From: Dyadobacter sp. UC 10
Lineage (GTDB): Bacteria; Bacteroidota; Bacteroidia; Cytophagales; Spirosomataceae
Direction: 5' to 3'
NCBI RefSeq assembly: GCF_008369915.1
Contig: NZ_VSRN01000001.1
Coordinates: forward strand, 5,886,501-5,950,500
DNA: 64,000 bases
The position numbers were made by a program, and so were the translations under genes. The notes under the pieces are model-generated. The model did no database searches and had not been told where the DNA came from. It saw nothing but the letters and a program-made list of their open reading frames with translations. Of this stretch, positions 27,349-36,282 are shown one piece after another (positions within the stretch are counted from its first letter, which is position 1; each line of letters starts with the position of its first letter).

Positions 27349-28353
27349 ATGGTTATTGATACCTATGATATTATCGATTTCGAAAATTTCCCGAAACCGC
27401 AATCCGTTGAAAAGGACGCGAAAACGCGCAATGCTAGCAATATAGTCAATTGCTATTATCCCAAAGTTGGTAAAATTCAGTTCAAGAGCGATTTATTTCC
27501 CCATATGCACCTGATGAATATGCATTGGTATACGGAGGACGAGGTAACGCTTTGGGACAAGGTTTCATCGGATAACATCAACATCAATTTTCATCTGGCC
27601 GGAAATCTGGACACAAGATTCTACGGAATACAAGATGAGCTGAATATGCGTCCGGGCAGGCACAATCTGATCTATTCTCCCGAAGGAGGTTTCGTCAACA
27701 GGACCCAATCGAAATCTTCTCTGGAAATGTTCCACCTGAGCCTGGACAAAAGTTTTTTCCTCAATGCAATCGGGTCAGACGATGCGTGGAGCGAAGAAAT
27801 TAGCGGTAAACTTGCCCGGGGAGAGTCGTTTTCAGGCATTGCGGGCACAGCGGATATCACTCCGGCTATGCTTAACCTGATCCGGGAAATCAAGGAGGCC
27901 GATTCGCGCGGCCCATTGCGGAACTTGCTGGTTCAATCCAGGATCCTGGAATTGCTGGCACTTCAGATAGGGCAGTTCCGGGTTCCTGTGGCGAGTAGTG
28001 AGATATTCAGGGCGGATGAAATGGAGAAGTTGTACCAGCTAAAAGATTTTCTCGACGCCAATTTTCTGAGGGAGCTCACACTTTCTCAGCTGAGCCGGGT
28101 TTGCCTGTTGAATGAATTCAAAGTCAAAAAGGGCTTCAAGGCGCTTTTTGGATTGACCGTATTCGGTTACCTGCGGAAACTACGGATGGAATATGCGAAA
28201 AAGTTGCTGCTCGATTCGGCCCTTACTGTGGAAGAAGTCTCCGGACGTTTGGGGTACGAACATGCGCATCACTTTTCAGCTGCATTTAAAAATTTCACGG
28301 GAACCAGCCCGTCGCAATTCAAATCGAAAATTACAACCTATTCTCTCGCTTAA
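27349..28353 (+). CDS. AraC-family transcriptional regulator
   Basis: The 334-residue protein has a non-conserved N-terminal sensing region. A C-terminal AraC/XylS domain spans about residues 235-325: first HTH LTLSQLSRVCLLNEFKVKKGFKALFG, shown here only in part, then LRMEYAKKLLLDSALTVEEVSGRLGYEHAHHFSAAFK in pieces and the ending FTGTSPSQFK. It is divergent from the cytochrome c gene (195 bp apart) and 10 bp upstream of a YceI-like gene on the same strand, which it may control. Effector unknown. Confidence 0.92.
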   Translation: MVIDTYDIIDFENFPKPQSVEKDAKTRNASNIVNCYYPKVGKIQFKSDLFPHMHLMNMHWYTEDEVTLWDKVSSDNININFHLAGNLDTRFYGIQDELNMRPGRHNLIYSPEGGFVNRTQSKSSLEMFHLSLDKSFFLNAIGSDDAWSEEISGKLARGESFSGIAGTADITPAMLNLIREIKEADSRGPLRNLLVQSRILELLALQIGQFRVPVASSEIFRADEMEKLYQLKDFLDANFLRELTLSQLSRVCLLNEFKVKKGFKALFGLTVFGYLRKLRMEYAKKLLLDSALTVEEVSGRLGYEHAHHFSAAFKNFTGTSPSQFKSKITTYSLA

Positions 28354-28363
28354 TCAGCTGTTT

Positions 28364-28882
28364 ATGAGCAAGTACTTCCTCGCATTAGCGGCAGCTTTGC
28401 TGGCTTCTTTTACACTGATCGTCAGAAGCTGGGATATTGCGCCGGGATATTCAATAAAATTTGACGGTAAATATGCGCATGGGACATTTAAGAAATTGAG
28501 CGGCTCGATCCATTTTGATCCGCTCGTGCCGGAGAAGGCTGCGTTCGATGTTGCAATAGAAGTGAGTTCAATAGAAACCGGCATTGATTTGAAAAACAAG
28601 CATGCAAAAAGCGAAAAATGGTTTGACGCCGAGCGGTTTCCGCTCATTACCTTCAAATCTTCACAGGTGATCAGGGCAGATAGTGGCTACGTCGTATCGG
28701 GTAAACTGAATATGCATGGTTTTGAAAAAGACATTGCTATCCCATTTGATTTCGATGAAGAAGAGGAAATCTTCCAGGGTAAATTTAAAGTGAGCAGAGG
28801 TGATTTTGGTATCGGTAAAGTGAATGGGAAAGCGTCTGATTCCACTGCTGTGGAAATTTTTGTTCCCGTATTTCAAAAGTGA
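28364..28882 (+). CDS. YceI-like secreted lipocalin-type protein
   Basis: The ATG at 28364 gives 172 residues with a signal peptide (MSKYFLALAAALLASFTLIV). The YceI fold is shown by YSIKFDGKYAHGTFKKLSGSI, FDVAIEVSSIETGIDLKNKHAKS as two pieces, KSEKWFDAERFPLITFKS and SGKLNMHGFEKDIAIPF. YceI proteins are small beta-barrels that hold polyisoprenoid quinone-like ligands. It begins 10 bp after the AraC gene, so coregulation is likely. Confidence 0.9.
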   Translation: MSKYFLALAAALLASFTLIVRSWDIAPGYSIKFDGKYAHGTFKKLSGSIHFDPLVPEKAAFDVAIEVSSIETGIDLKNKHAKSEKWFDAERFPLITFKSSQVIRADSGYVVSGKLNMHGFEKDIAIPFDFDEEEEIFQGKFKVSRGDFGIGKVNGKASDSTAVEIFVPVFQK

Positions 28883-28937
28883 CCTGGTGTGGTATGATAT
28901 TTTGTAACTCGGTTTAACGCAATTTAAGATCTTAGCC

Positions 28938-29213
28938 ATGAAGAATATAGAATGCCATTATAAAGACGGATCTCTCGTTTTCTGCACCACACACTGTTAT
29001 CCTTACGCGAAGGCACACAAAATATTGGATGTGTTCAATGTGATGGGGCTTGTTTCCAGGATAAGGCTCAAATCCGGCCAGTCATTTAACGTAATCGGTC
29101 GGCTCCCGGTCAACTATGATCCGTTTATTCCGGATCAGGGGAAATGGACTGACGTCGTTTCAAGGCTGGTCGAAACCAAGCAAGCACTTGAAAATGAGGT
29201 GCAGGCGATTTAG
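28938..29213 (+). CDS. Small conserved-looking hypothetical protein
   Basis: The 91-residue protein has no signal peptide or membrane helix. It contains two cysteines close together (FCTTHCYPYAKAH) and a short basic beta-rich region (VSRIRLKSGQSFNVIGRLP). I do not recognise the family. Its stop overlaps the convergent minus-strand gene by 4 bp. Confidence 0.6.
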   Translation: MKNIECHYKDGSLVFCTTHCYPYAKAHKILDVFNVMGLVSRIRLKSGQSFNVIGRLPVNYDPFIPDQGKWTDVVSRLVETKQALENEVQAI

Positions 29214-29476
29214 TTATGGTCAAAATCTTTCAGTTGTTTCAAAAGATCATTTAACTCGTTTTCGGCAGATTTTAATGCTTTCAAATCTGTTGTATCAACT
29301 GCATTTTCAGCAGGATCGTCAAAATTTTTCGCTTCTTCCGCAACATCAGGATTCTCCCGGTTTTCCGGTGAAAGCTCTTGTTCTGCCTCGAGATTATTCT
29401 TCTCAAATTCAATCTGTTGCCTTTTGGATAAGATTTGTGCTCTTAAATCTTGCTCTTTTTGTGCATTTGCTGCCAT
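29210..29476 (-). CDS. Small acidic coiled-coil protein
   Basis: From the ATG at 29476 the protein has 88 residues (MAANAQKEQDLRAQILSKRQ) with two predicted coiled-coil segments (SKRQQIEFEKNNLEAEQEL and KSAENELNDLLKQLKDF) around an acidic linker. A longer start at 29518 is possible. No homology is recognised. Translation overlaps the end of the plus-strand gene at 29213. Confidence 0.5.
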   Translation of the reverse strand: MAANAQKEQDLRAQILSKRQQIEFEKNNLEAEQELSPENRENPDVAEEAKNFDDPAENAVDTTDLKALKSAENELNDLLKQLKDFDHN

Positions 29477-29677
29477 TCTCTGAATTGTTAGATCTACTGT
29501 AACCTCTGAAAAAACCAAGCCAGCTGGCCAATCGGTACGTTTGATAACTGTAATTTACCTCTTGCACATTTGGCTTCCATTTGATAATCCATTCGTCCGG
29601 CGTATTTGGTAATTGATAAGATTTGTCTGAGTTACAGTCTGCAAATCCCTTCAATCACCTTTAAAATATCCCGGCTT

Positions 29678-32600
29678 ATGAAACACCGTTACTATGCAGG
29701 TTTATTATTGGTTGCTACCTTCGGTCTGGCAGGACTGGGGTATTTCTTAGCCGATAGAACCGCTGAACCTGCTGCCGTTCTCATCAGGAGTAGCAGTTCT
29801 TCCGCAACTGTGAAGGAGCCCGCGCTGCCGGATATAGAGAAAAGCCTCGCGCAGCGCGAATACCACATTACTTTCGATCCGGAAAACCGAAAATTTCAAA
29901 GTCCCAACCGGCAACATAATCTTCGTGCCTATTATGAACCAGGCGTGTTAACAGTTAGAAACCGGAAAGACTCGGCAGGTCACAATTTCGAGTTTAAACT
30001 GATTAATCAGGGCATTTATGCCGACGGAAAGCGCATGGATCTGGCAGATAAAAAGAGCAAAGTTGAAAACAGTGCTAACACAGCCGAAATCCATCACAGC
30101 GCATTTACTGAAGAGTATATCAATAGTCCCGAAGGAATCAGGCAAAATTTTATAATCGAAGAAGCCCCGGCTGAAACCAATGAACTTGCGGTCAGGCTCG
30201 AATTGAAGGGCTTTGAAGCCAAAGAAGCTGGTACCAATGAACTTGCTTTTTACCGATCGGATCTGGCGGGGAAAAGTCAGTATGAATTGAGTTACAAGGA
30301 TTTGAAATGCTGGGATGCAACTGGTACGCCACTGGAAGCCAGCCTGACCTATCAAAATGACCGCATCCAGATCAGTGTAGATGTGCGTGGGGCCGCATAT
30401 CCCGTCACGATCGACCCGATCATTACCAACGGGAATCCGGGCAATGCCATCAAAATTCCCGAAGCGAACCAAACCCAGGCCTGGTTTGGCGGGGTGGTCT
30501 CCAGTGCGGGCGATGTGAATGGGGATGGTTATAGCGATGTGATCGTTGGGGCCGCCAAGTACGACAATGGTCAGGTCGATGAAGGGGCTGTTTTTATTTA
30601 TTACGGGAGTGCGTCAGGGATCAATGCGGCCGGTCCGGTGATGCTACAATCGGATCAGAAGGAAGCCAGGTTTGGCTGTTATGCCTCCTCGGCAGGCGAT
30701 ATCAACAAGGATGGGTTCAGTGATATCATCGTCGGTTCATTTTTATACGACAAAGGTCAGACCAATGAAGGCGCTGCCTTTGTGTATTATGGTTCCGCGC
30801 AGGGGATCAGCACCACTGCTTCTGTGATTTTGGAAAGCAACCAGGCCGAAGCGAATATGGGCAACAGGGTCGGGATGGCGGGTGATGTGAACGGGGATGG
30901 TTACAGCGATGTATTGGTTTGCGCCTGGACTTATGACAAAGGGCAAACCAACGAAGGAGTTGTGTTTTTGTATCACGGTTCGGCAGCCGGACTTAATGCT
31001 AACACTCCCGTTATCATCGAGGCCAACCAGGCCGAAGCGATGATGGGCTTTTGTGCCTCGGGTGCCGGTGATGTGAACGGGGACGGTTACAGCGATATCC
31101 TGATCGGTGCCAGGCATTACGACAAAGGCCAAACCGACGAAGGTGCAGTTTTCGTTTATCACGGCTCTGCGCTGGGCGTTAACCCAAACAATGCGGCTAC
31201 TATTTTGGAAAGCAATCAGGCCAACGCCTACCTGGGCCACTCGGCGTCCACGGCCGGTGATGTAAACGGGGACGGTTATAGCGACATCATCGCAGGCGCA
31301 ATTATGTACGACAAAGGCCAGATCAATGAAGGGGCTGCCTTTGTGCATTATGGTTCAGCTCAGGGCGTTAACCCGGTTGCTGCTATCACATTAGAATCAA
31401 ATCAGGCTGAGGCGCAATTCGGCTACTCAACGGCCAGTGCCGGTGATTTAAATGGGGACGGTTATTCGGATGTGATCGTTGGGGCGATGTACTATGACAA
31501 GGGGCAGAGTAATGAGGGGGCAGCGTTTGTTTATCATGGCGGGAAAAATGGATTTTTCTCTTCATCAACCCTGGAAAGCGACCAGGCCGGGGCACAGTTT
31601 GGCTGCAGCGTGGCTAGCGCTGGCGATGTGAATGGCGATGGGTACAGCGATGTAATAGCCGGAGCGCTTACTTATGATAACGGAGAGGTGGACGAGGGTG
31701 GGGCGTTTGTTTGGTTGGGGGGAGCTGCTACTATTAGTATTGCATCATTAAAGATCACAAATTCTCAAAAGGATGCGTTGTTTGGATCTGCTGTCGCGTC
31801 TGCCGGCGATGTAAACGCAGACGGTTACAGCGATATCCTAATTGGGGCCCACCAATTTGACAACGGACAGGCGGAAGAAGGCATTGCGATGGTGTATTTA
31901 GGATCACCCTCTGGAATAAATATCAACTCAGGTATTTTGCTTCAATGCGATAAGGTTAGTGCACAATTCGGTTTTGCCGTTTCTGGTGCGGGCGACGTAA
32001 ATGCGGATGGATATGACGATATAGCCATTGGTGCTCCCTATTATGGAAATGGTCAAGTTCAGGAGGGAGCCGCCTTCATATATTATGGTGGGCTCGCGGG
32101 ACCTAAAATCAATTCTGCTTCTATAATTGAAAGCGATAAGGTTGATGCGTGGCTTGGCGTATCAGTATCTGCGGCAGACATAAATTCTGACGGTTTCAGT
32201 GATATTTTAATAGGAGCTCCTGCTTATACAAGTGGACAAAGTTCGGAAGGGGCATTAGTAGTTTGTTTCGGCTCTCTTGCTGGTGTTAGCAGTAATTCGA
32301 AAATTGTAAAGGAAAGCAATATTGTAAATGCATTCATGGGACATTCAGTCTCAGGAGCGGGTGATATTAATGGTGACGGATTCGACGACGTGATTTGTGG
32401 CTTACCTAAATTTGCTAGTTCAGCTGGCGAGGCGGATGAGGGTGCGGTGCATATCTATTATGGTTCAGCAGGTGGTTTTAGTAATACGATTTCAAAAATC
32501 GAGGGGAATCAGGGTTTAGCTTACTACGGGTATGCGGTTAGTAATGCAGGCGACATCAATGGCGATGGTTTTGCGGATGTAGTGGTAGGAGCACCTTATT

Positions 32601-33727
32601 TTAGTAATGGTCAATTTAACGAAGGAGCCGCACATATCTATTTTGGTTCTACGCAAGGTCTGATTACGACTCAGAGTGTTTTGCTAGAACAAAACGTAGC
32701 TCAGTCAGAAATGGGGTTATCTGTTGCAAGTGCAGGTGATTTCAATGGTGATGGATATTCAGATGTTATCGTTGGATCTCCCTCGTATAACGACGGACAA
32801 TTCTACACAGGCGCATCCTACATTTACCCCGGTTCTCCACAAGGTCTTAATAGCCAATACTTTATTGTAATAAAAAATGTTGCCGAAATTGCTGCAATGG
32901 GTGCGGCAGTTAGCTCTGCTGGCGATATCAATGCTGACGGGTATAGTGATATTCTTATCGGCGCTCCACACGCGGATGGTATCCAAGTTGACGAGGGAGC
33001 TGTCTTTGTGTATGGAGGAAGTGCCGGTAACAGCCTCCAAAACAATCTCCGCCTCTACAACACCAACCTCACCACCCCAATCAACCAAACCCAATTTGCC
33101 CTGAACAACTTTGGGGCTGGGCTGTATGCCAAGTCGTTTCTAGGAGAAAATAAAGGAAAGCTGGTTTGGGAGACGAAACCGGCTGGCCAGGGATTTTTCA
33201 AAGGGACGAACAATGTGATCACCAATAGCACGCAATCATCTGGTTCGCAAAATACTTATGCAAGTCTTGGGCTCCTGGGTACGGAACTGAAAAACGTGAT
33301 TCCAAAACAAGGATCGGCCACCAAGGTGCGGGTGAGAGTGAAATATGATCCCGCACTGGCACTGACCGGGCAGACGTATGGTCCATGGCGTTATTTGCCT
33401 TCGTATCTAACTGGAAATGCAACCGCGCCGGTGCCGGAGGAAGGAATGCAGCAAACCATTTACAGGAAAGCGTTGGCACCGGAAGGTGAAGGGTACGCAA
33501 TCAGCATCTATCCGAATCCAACATCCGACAAGCTTTACATTAACAACCTTGAAAAGGACAAAGTAGCTGATATCAAGGTTCTTTCTACCTTAGGAAAAAC
33601 AATTTACAACACGGCCGGCGGCGAAAGTGAGATTGACCTGGCAGGGACGACTCAGGGCATTTATCTGCTTTTGATCCGTTATAAGGACGGTTCGCAAAGC
33701 ACGCATAAAATTGTAGTGAAAAAGTAA
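29678..33727 (+). CDS. Secreted FG-GAP repeat protein with type IX sorting domain
   Basis: From the ATG at 29678 the protein has 1349 residues with an N-terminal membrane-type signal (YYAGLLLVATFGLAGLGYF). After a region of about 260 residues of unknown fold come 14 FG-GAP (integrin-alpha-like) repeats of about 60 residues. Nearly all carry the calcium loop pattern GDxNxDGxxD, for example GDVNGDGYSDVIVG; repeat 10 starts AADINSDGFSD. A C-terminal sorting domain (about residues 1275-1349, with ISIYPNPTSDKLYI and GIYLLLIRYKDG) marks export by the type IX system. It is probably a surface adhesin. Base composition changes inside the repeat region (see findings). Confidence 0.93.
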   Translation: MKHRYYAGLLLVATFGLAGLGYFLADRTAEPAAVLIRSSSSSATVKEPALPDIEKSLAQREYHITFDPENRKFQSPNRQHNLRAYYEPGVLTVRNRKDSAGHNFEFKLINQGIYADGKRMDLADKKSKVENSANTAEIHHSAFTEEYINSPEGIRQNFIIEEAPAETNELAVRLELKGFEAKEAGTNELAFYRSDLAGKSQYELSYKDLKCWDATGTPLEASLTYQNDRIQISVDVRGAAYPVTIDPIITNGNPGNAIKIPEANQTQAWFGGVVSSAGDVNGDGYSDVIVGAAKYDNGQVDEGAVFIYYGSASGINAAGPVMLQSDQKEARFGCYASSAGDINKDGFSDIIVGSFLYDKGQTNEGAAFVYYGSAQGISTTASVILESNQAEANMGNRVGMAGDVNGDGYSDVLVCAWTYDKGQTNEGVVFLYHGSAAGLNANTPVIIEANQAEAMMGFCASGAGDVNGDGYSDILIGARHYDKGQTDEGAVFVYHGSALGVNPNNAATILESNQANAYLGHSASTAGDVNGDGYSDIIAGAIMYDKGQINEGAAFVHYGSAQGVNPVAAITLESNQAEAQFGYSTASAGDLNGDGYSDVIVGAMYYDKGQSNEGAAFVYHGGKNGFFSSSTLESDQAGAQFGCSVASAGDVNGDGYSDVIAGALTYDNGEVDEGGAFVWLGGAATISIASLKITNSQKDALFGSAVASAGDVNADGYSDILIGAHQFDNGQAEEGIAMVYLGSPSGININSGILLQCDKVSAQFGFAVSGAGDVNADGYDDIAIGAPYYGNGQVQEGAAFIYYGGLAGPKINSASIIESDKVDAWLGVSVSAADINSDGFSDILIGAPAYTSGQSSEGALVVCFGSLAGVSSNSKIVKESNIVNAFMGHSVSGAGDINGDGFDDVICGLPKFASSAGEADEGAVHIYYGSAGGFSNTISKIEGNQGLAYYGYAVSNAGDINGDGFADVVVGAPYFSNGQFNEGAAHIYFGSTQGLITTQSVLLEQNVAQSEMGLSVASAGDFNGDGYSDVIVGSPSYNDGQFYTGASYIYPGSPQGLNSQYFIVIKNVAEIAAMGAAVSSAGDINADGYSDILIGAPHADGIQVDEGAVFVYGGSAGNSLQNNLRLYNTNLTTPINQTQFALNNFGAGLYAKSFLGENKGKLVWETKPAGQGFFKGTNNVITNSTQSSGSQNTYASLGLLGTELKNVIPKQGSATKVRVRVKYDPALALTGQTYGPWRYLPSYLTGNATAPVPEEGMQQTIYRKALAPEGEGYAISIYPNPTSDKLYINNLEKDKVADIKVLSTLGKTIYNTAGGESEIDLAGTTQGIYLLLIRYKDGSQSTHKIVVKK

Positions 33728-33737
33728 GGTGCCCTAT

Positions 33738-33774
33738 TAACAGGCTGCATCATTTCAAGAAATGCAGTCTGTTA
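33738..33774. terminator. Hairpin between convergent genes
   Basis: AACAGgCTGCAt and its complement aTGCAGtCTGTT form a hairpin with one mismatch around about 13 bases, 11 bp after the FG-GAP gene stop. No long T-run follows, so it is a weak terminator candidate that may serve both strands. Confidence 0.55.
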
Positions 33775-33775
33775 A

Positions 33776-34009
33776 CTATATCAGAACCGCAAGGGCTGGC
33801 TCGTTCTGATCGTCAGCCGAAGCCGTGGAATAAGAAAGTGAAACTCGCTGGCCAGTGCTTTCCGCAACTTCTAATAACTCAAAGAGTTTTTTCTCTCCCT
33901 CGATCCGCAAAGCCTCGTATAATATATTGCCGTAAAAAAACTCCTGAGAACCAAGTCCCTTCATCAGCGCAATTGATTGATAACGGTCAAAAATTTCCTT
34001 TCCGGTCAT
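33776..34009 (-). CDS. Small hypothetical protein
   Basis: From the ATG at 34009 the protein has 77 residues (MTGKEIFDRYQSIALMKGLG), mostly helical (GNILYEALRIEGEKKLFELLEVAES) with a polar C terminus. No signal peptide. Not recognised; it may be a stand-alone unit or part of a transcript with the flavoprotein gene that ends at 34086. Confidence 0.5.
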   Translation of the reverse strand: MTGKEIFDRYQSIALMKGLGSQEFFYGNILYEALRIEGEKKLFELLEVAESTGQRVSLSYSTASADDQNEPALAVLI

Positions 34010-34085
34010 GGAATGCAAGATTTGAACTAATTCAACATCCTATTTTGACCGAAAGATGCCTTATCTCCCCGCAGGGTTGCACGGG

Positions 34086-34715
34086 CTACCGCAAATGTTC
34101 CGGCAACGGAATATCCTTACTAGACTCGTCTGGAACTGGTTGCAACCGTTGCATCGGGATCGGTATCAGCCCCGACCAGATCGGCAGTTCCAGGTCCTCT
34201 TCTTCATCCTTGGGCATTCCGTCCCTGGTTTTAGCCGAAGCCTCCCGGATTGAAAAGGCAAGCGCCGTTGTCCTGGTAATTTCACTTGTTTTCATCGGTC
34301 GCAGGTAAGACCAGCTGTTCGGGACAATCTTATTTGTAAGCCACTCGAAAGCAGCTGTTTTTGTTTCAATATCCTCGATCTTTTCAGCGTTGGAAAATAT
34401 GGTTACTGACCGGTAATTCACCGAATGACTGAACGCCGATTTGGCAACAACCAGGGCATCCGTCAACATGACTGAAATGCAGACGGGAATACCCTTTTCA
34501 ACTTCCCTGATAAAGTGACTTCCTACCGAGCCGTGAATATAAATCTTGTCTTCGTATCGCACGAAAGCAGTTGGTATTGCAAAGGGACGGTTATCGACTA
34601 TAAAGCTGATCGTGCAAAACAAAGCTTCGTCGAGAATAGCGTTGATCGTCTCCTCATCATAATGCGCTCTTTTTGCGAGACGGCTGGGAACGAGGTGAGC
34701 GGGTATGTTTTTCAT
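34086..34715 (-). CDS. PNPOx-like flavin-binding protein (NimA-like)
   Basis: From the ATG at 34715 the protein has 209 residues. It shows the split-barrel FMN-binding fold of the Pyridox_ox_2/NimA family: AKRAHYDEETINAILDEALFCTISFI, PFAIPTAFVRYEDKIYIHGSVGSHFIRE and VCISVMLTDALVVAKSAFSHSVNYRSV, each split here. Family members bind FMN or haem and include nitroreductase-like detoxifiers. It is divergent from the MocR regulator (81 bp apart) and is probably controlled by it. Confidence 0.85.
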   Translation of the reverse strand: MKNIPAHLVPSRLAKRAHYDEETINAILDEALFCTISFIVDNRPFAIPTAFVRYEDKIYIHGSVGSHFIREVEKGIPVCISVMLTDALVVAKSAFSHSVNYRSVTIFSNAEKIEDIETKTAAFEWLTNKIVPNSWSYLRPMKTSEITRTTALAFSIREASAKTRDGMPKDEEEDLELPIWSGLIPIPMQRLQPVPDESSKDIPLPEHLR

Positions 34716-34744
34716 GACATTGTTTTTTCTCAAAATTCTCTTTT

Positions 34745-34793
34745 AATTGGACGGTGAGAATGATCCAATTATTTAAATTATGATAGTCCAATT
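34745..34793. promoter_or_regulatory. Candidate MocR operator
   Basis: Three copies of one 8-mer lie in the divergent region: AATTGGAC (34745-34752, inverted), ATCCAATT (34763-34770) and GTCCAATT (34786-34793). The two direct copies are 23 bp apart, about two helical turns. A direct repeat plus an inverted copy is the arrangement seen for MocR regulators such as PdxR and GabR. Confidence 0.6.
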
Positions 34794-34796
34794 GTC

Positions 34797-36257
34797 ATGC
34801 AGGTTCTGTCTACGCTAATCGTAATTAATAGGAACGGGAAACTTCCCGTTTATCTGCAGATAGCAAACCAACTGATGGCGCTGGTAAAGGCCGGAACTTT
34901 GCGGCCGGGGTACAAATTGCTCAGTACCAGGGAGCTTGCGTCTTCGTTGAAAGTACATCGCCGCATGGTGGTGCAGGCGTATGACGAACTTCTTGCGCAA
35001 GGCTGGCTGGAAAGCCATACAGGGAAAGGTACTTTTGTGGCAAAGCATCTTCCTGAAACCCGGCCGGTTAATGTGGAATCAAATGTCCAAACACTTGCGG
35101 GTCAGAATAGGAAAGCGGGGTTTCAATTTGAATCACTTCCGCATTTAGCGAGGCCGGTGTTGAAACCAAATAGCAGGTTGCATCTTGACGACGGTTTCCC
35201 TGACCCGAGACTGGCCCCACGAGAGGATCTGGCAAGGGCATATCGCAGTCAGGTTTTGCAGGGAAACGCTTATTTGAGGCTTGGTTACGGCGATACGACG
35301 GGCTCTGCGTGGCTTCGTCAGCAACTTTCAGCGCATTTGAACGAAACCAGAGGGTTAAAGACAACTGCCAGCAATATACTGATCACTCGGGGCGTAATCA
35401 TGGGTCTGCATCTGTTCAGTACGCTATTGCTGCGGCCTGGCGATCGTGTGGCCGTAGACGCTCCCGGCTGGTTCGGTGCAAATATGAATTTTGTGCAGGC
35501 AGGAGCGTCGGTCTGCGAAGTTCCTGTCGACCGGTTTGGAATGGATATGCAGGCATTGGAGCAAATATGTGAGCAAAAGCCGGTCCGAATGGTTTATGTG
35601 ACATCTCACCATCATTATCCTACGACTGTTGCACTTCGGGCCGACAGGCGGATCGCGTTGCTGCGGCTGGCAGAGCAATACCGGTTCGCTATTTTTGAAG
35701 ACGATTATGACTACGATTTTCACTACCAGAGCAAGCCGCTACTTCCTCTTGCAGGCGCGGATCCGTTTCAAATGGTGGTTTATTGCGGTTCTTTTACGAA
35801 AACAATATCACCTGCATTCAGGATCGGTTATCTCGTCGGTCCGGAAGATTTGATCTCCGAGCTTGCACTGCTGCGCCGTATTATCGACCGGCAGGGCGAT
35901 CAGATGCTGGAAAACGCGGTTGCAGAATTGTTGCAGACGGGTGTGATTCAAAGGCATTTGCGAAAATCTGTTCGTGTATACAAGCAACGGCGCGACCTTT
36001 TCTGCGATCTTCTGAAAACCGAGCTGGGGAACTACGTTGATTTTCAGGCCCCTGACGGTGGCATGGCAGTTTGGACGCAGTTTGATGCTAATATAAATTT
36101 ACCGAGGCTTGCCGAACAGGCTCTGCGGCGAGATCTGTTCCTCTCGGGTGCTGCGAGTCCTTTTGAAATAAAGACTAATGCAGTCAGGCTTGGATTTGCG
36201 TCCTCCAATCCGGACGAATTGGAAGAAAGTGTTGCAATCATCAAAAGTTTGTTGTGA
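34797..36257 (+). CDS. MocR-family regulator (GntR HTH fused to aminotransferase domain)
   Basis: The 486-residue protein has a GntR winged helix in residues about 10-80 (LPVYLQIANQLMALVKAGTL, LKVHRRMVVQAYDELLAQGW), a linker, and a fold-type I aminotransferase domain. The latter includes LDDGFPDPRLAP, the EDDYDYDFHY motif and the PLP-lysine loop YCGSFTKTISPAFRIGYLVG. MocR proteins sense PLP or amino acids and usually control a neighbouring gene. The neighbours here are a flavoprotein (divergent) and an MFS transporter (26 bp downstream). Confidence 0.94.
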   Translation: MQVLSTLIVINRNGKLPVYLQIANQLMALVKAGTLRPGYKLLSTRELASSLKVHRRMVVQAYDELLAQGWLESHTGKGTFVAKHLPETRPVNVESNVQTLAGQNRKAGFQFESLPHLARPVLKPNSRLHLDDGFPDPRLAPREDLARAYRSQVLQGNAYLRLGYGDTTGSAWLRQQLSAHLNETRGLKTTASNILITRGVIMGLHLFSTLLLRPGDRVAVDAPGWFGANMNFVQAGASVCEVPVDRFGMDMQALEQICEQKPVRMVYVTSHHHYPTTVALRADRRIALLRLAEQYRFAIFEDDYDYDFHYQSKPLLPLAGADPFQMVVYCGSFTKTISPAFRIGYLVGPEDLISELALLRRIIDRQGDQMLENAVAELLQTGVIQRHLRKSVRVYKQRRDLFCDLLKTELGNYVDFQAPDGGMAVWTQFDANINLPRLAEQALRRDLFLSGAASPFEIKTNAVRLGFASSNPDELEESVAIIKSLL

Positions 36258-36282
36258 CATTTGCGGCTGAAAAGCTCCTGCT

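Noticed and set aside
29606..29677. Longer start of the FG-GAP protein
   Set aside because: The extra 24 residues precede a good signal segment that starts at the ATG at 29678; secreted proteins need the signal at the N terminus.
30743..31348. Open minus-strand frame of 201 codons within the FG-GAP array
   Set aside because: The repeat structure of the plus-strand gene keeps the opposite frame open; the predicted protein only mirrors those repeats.
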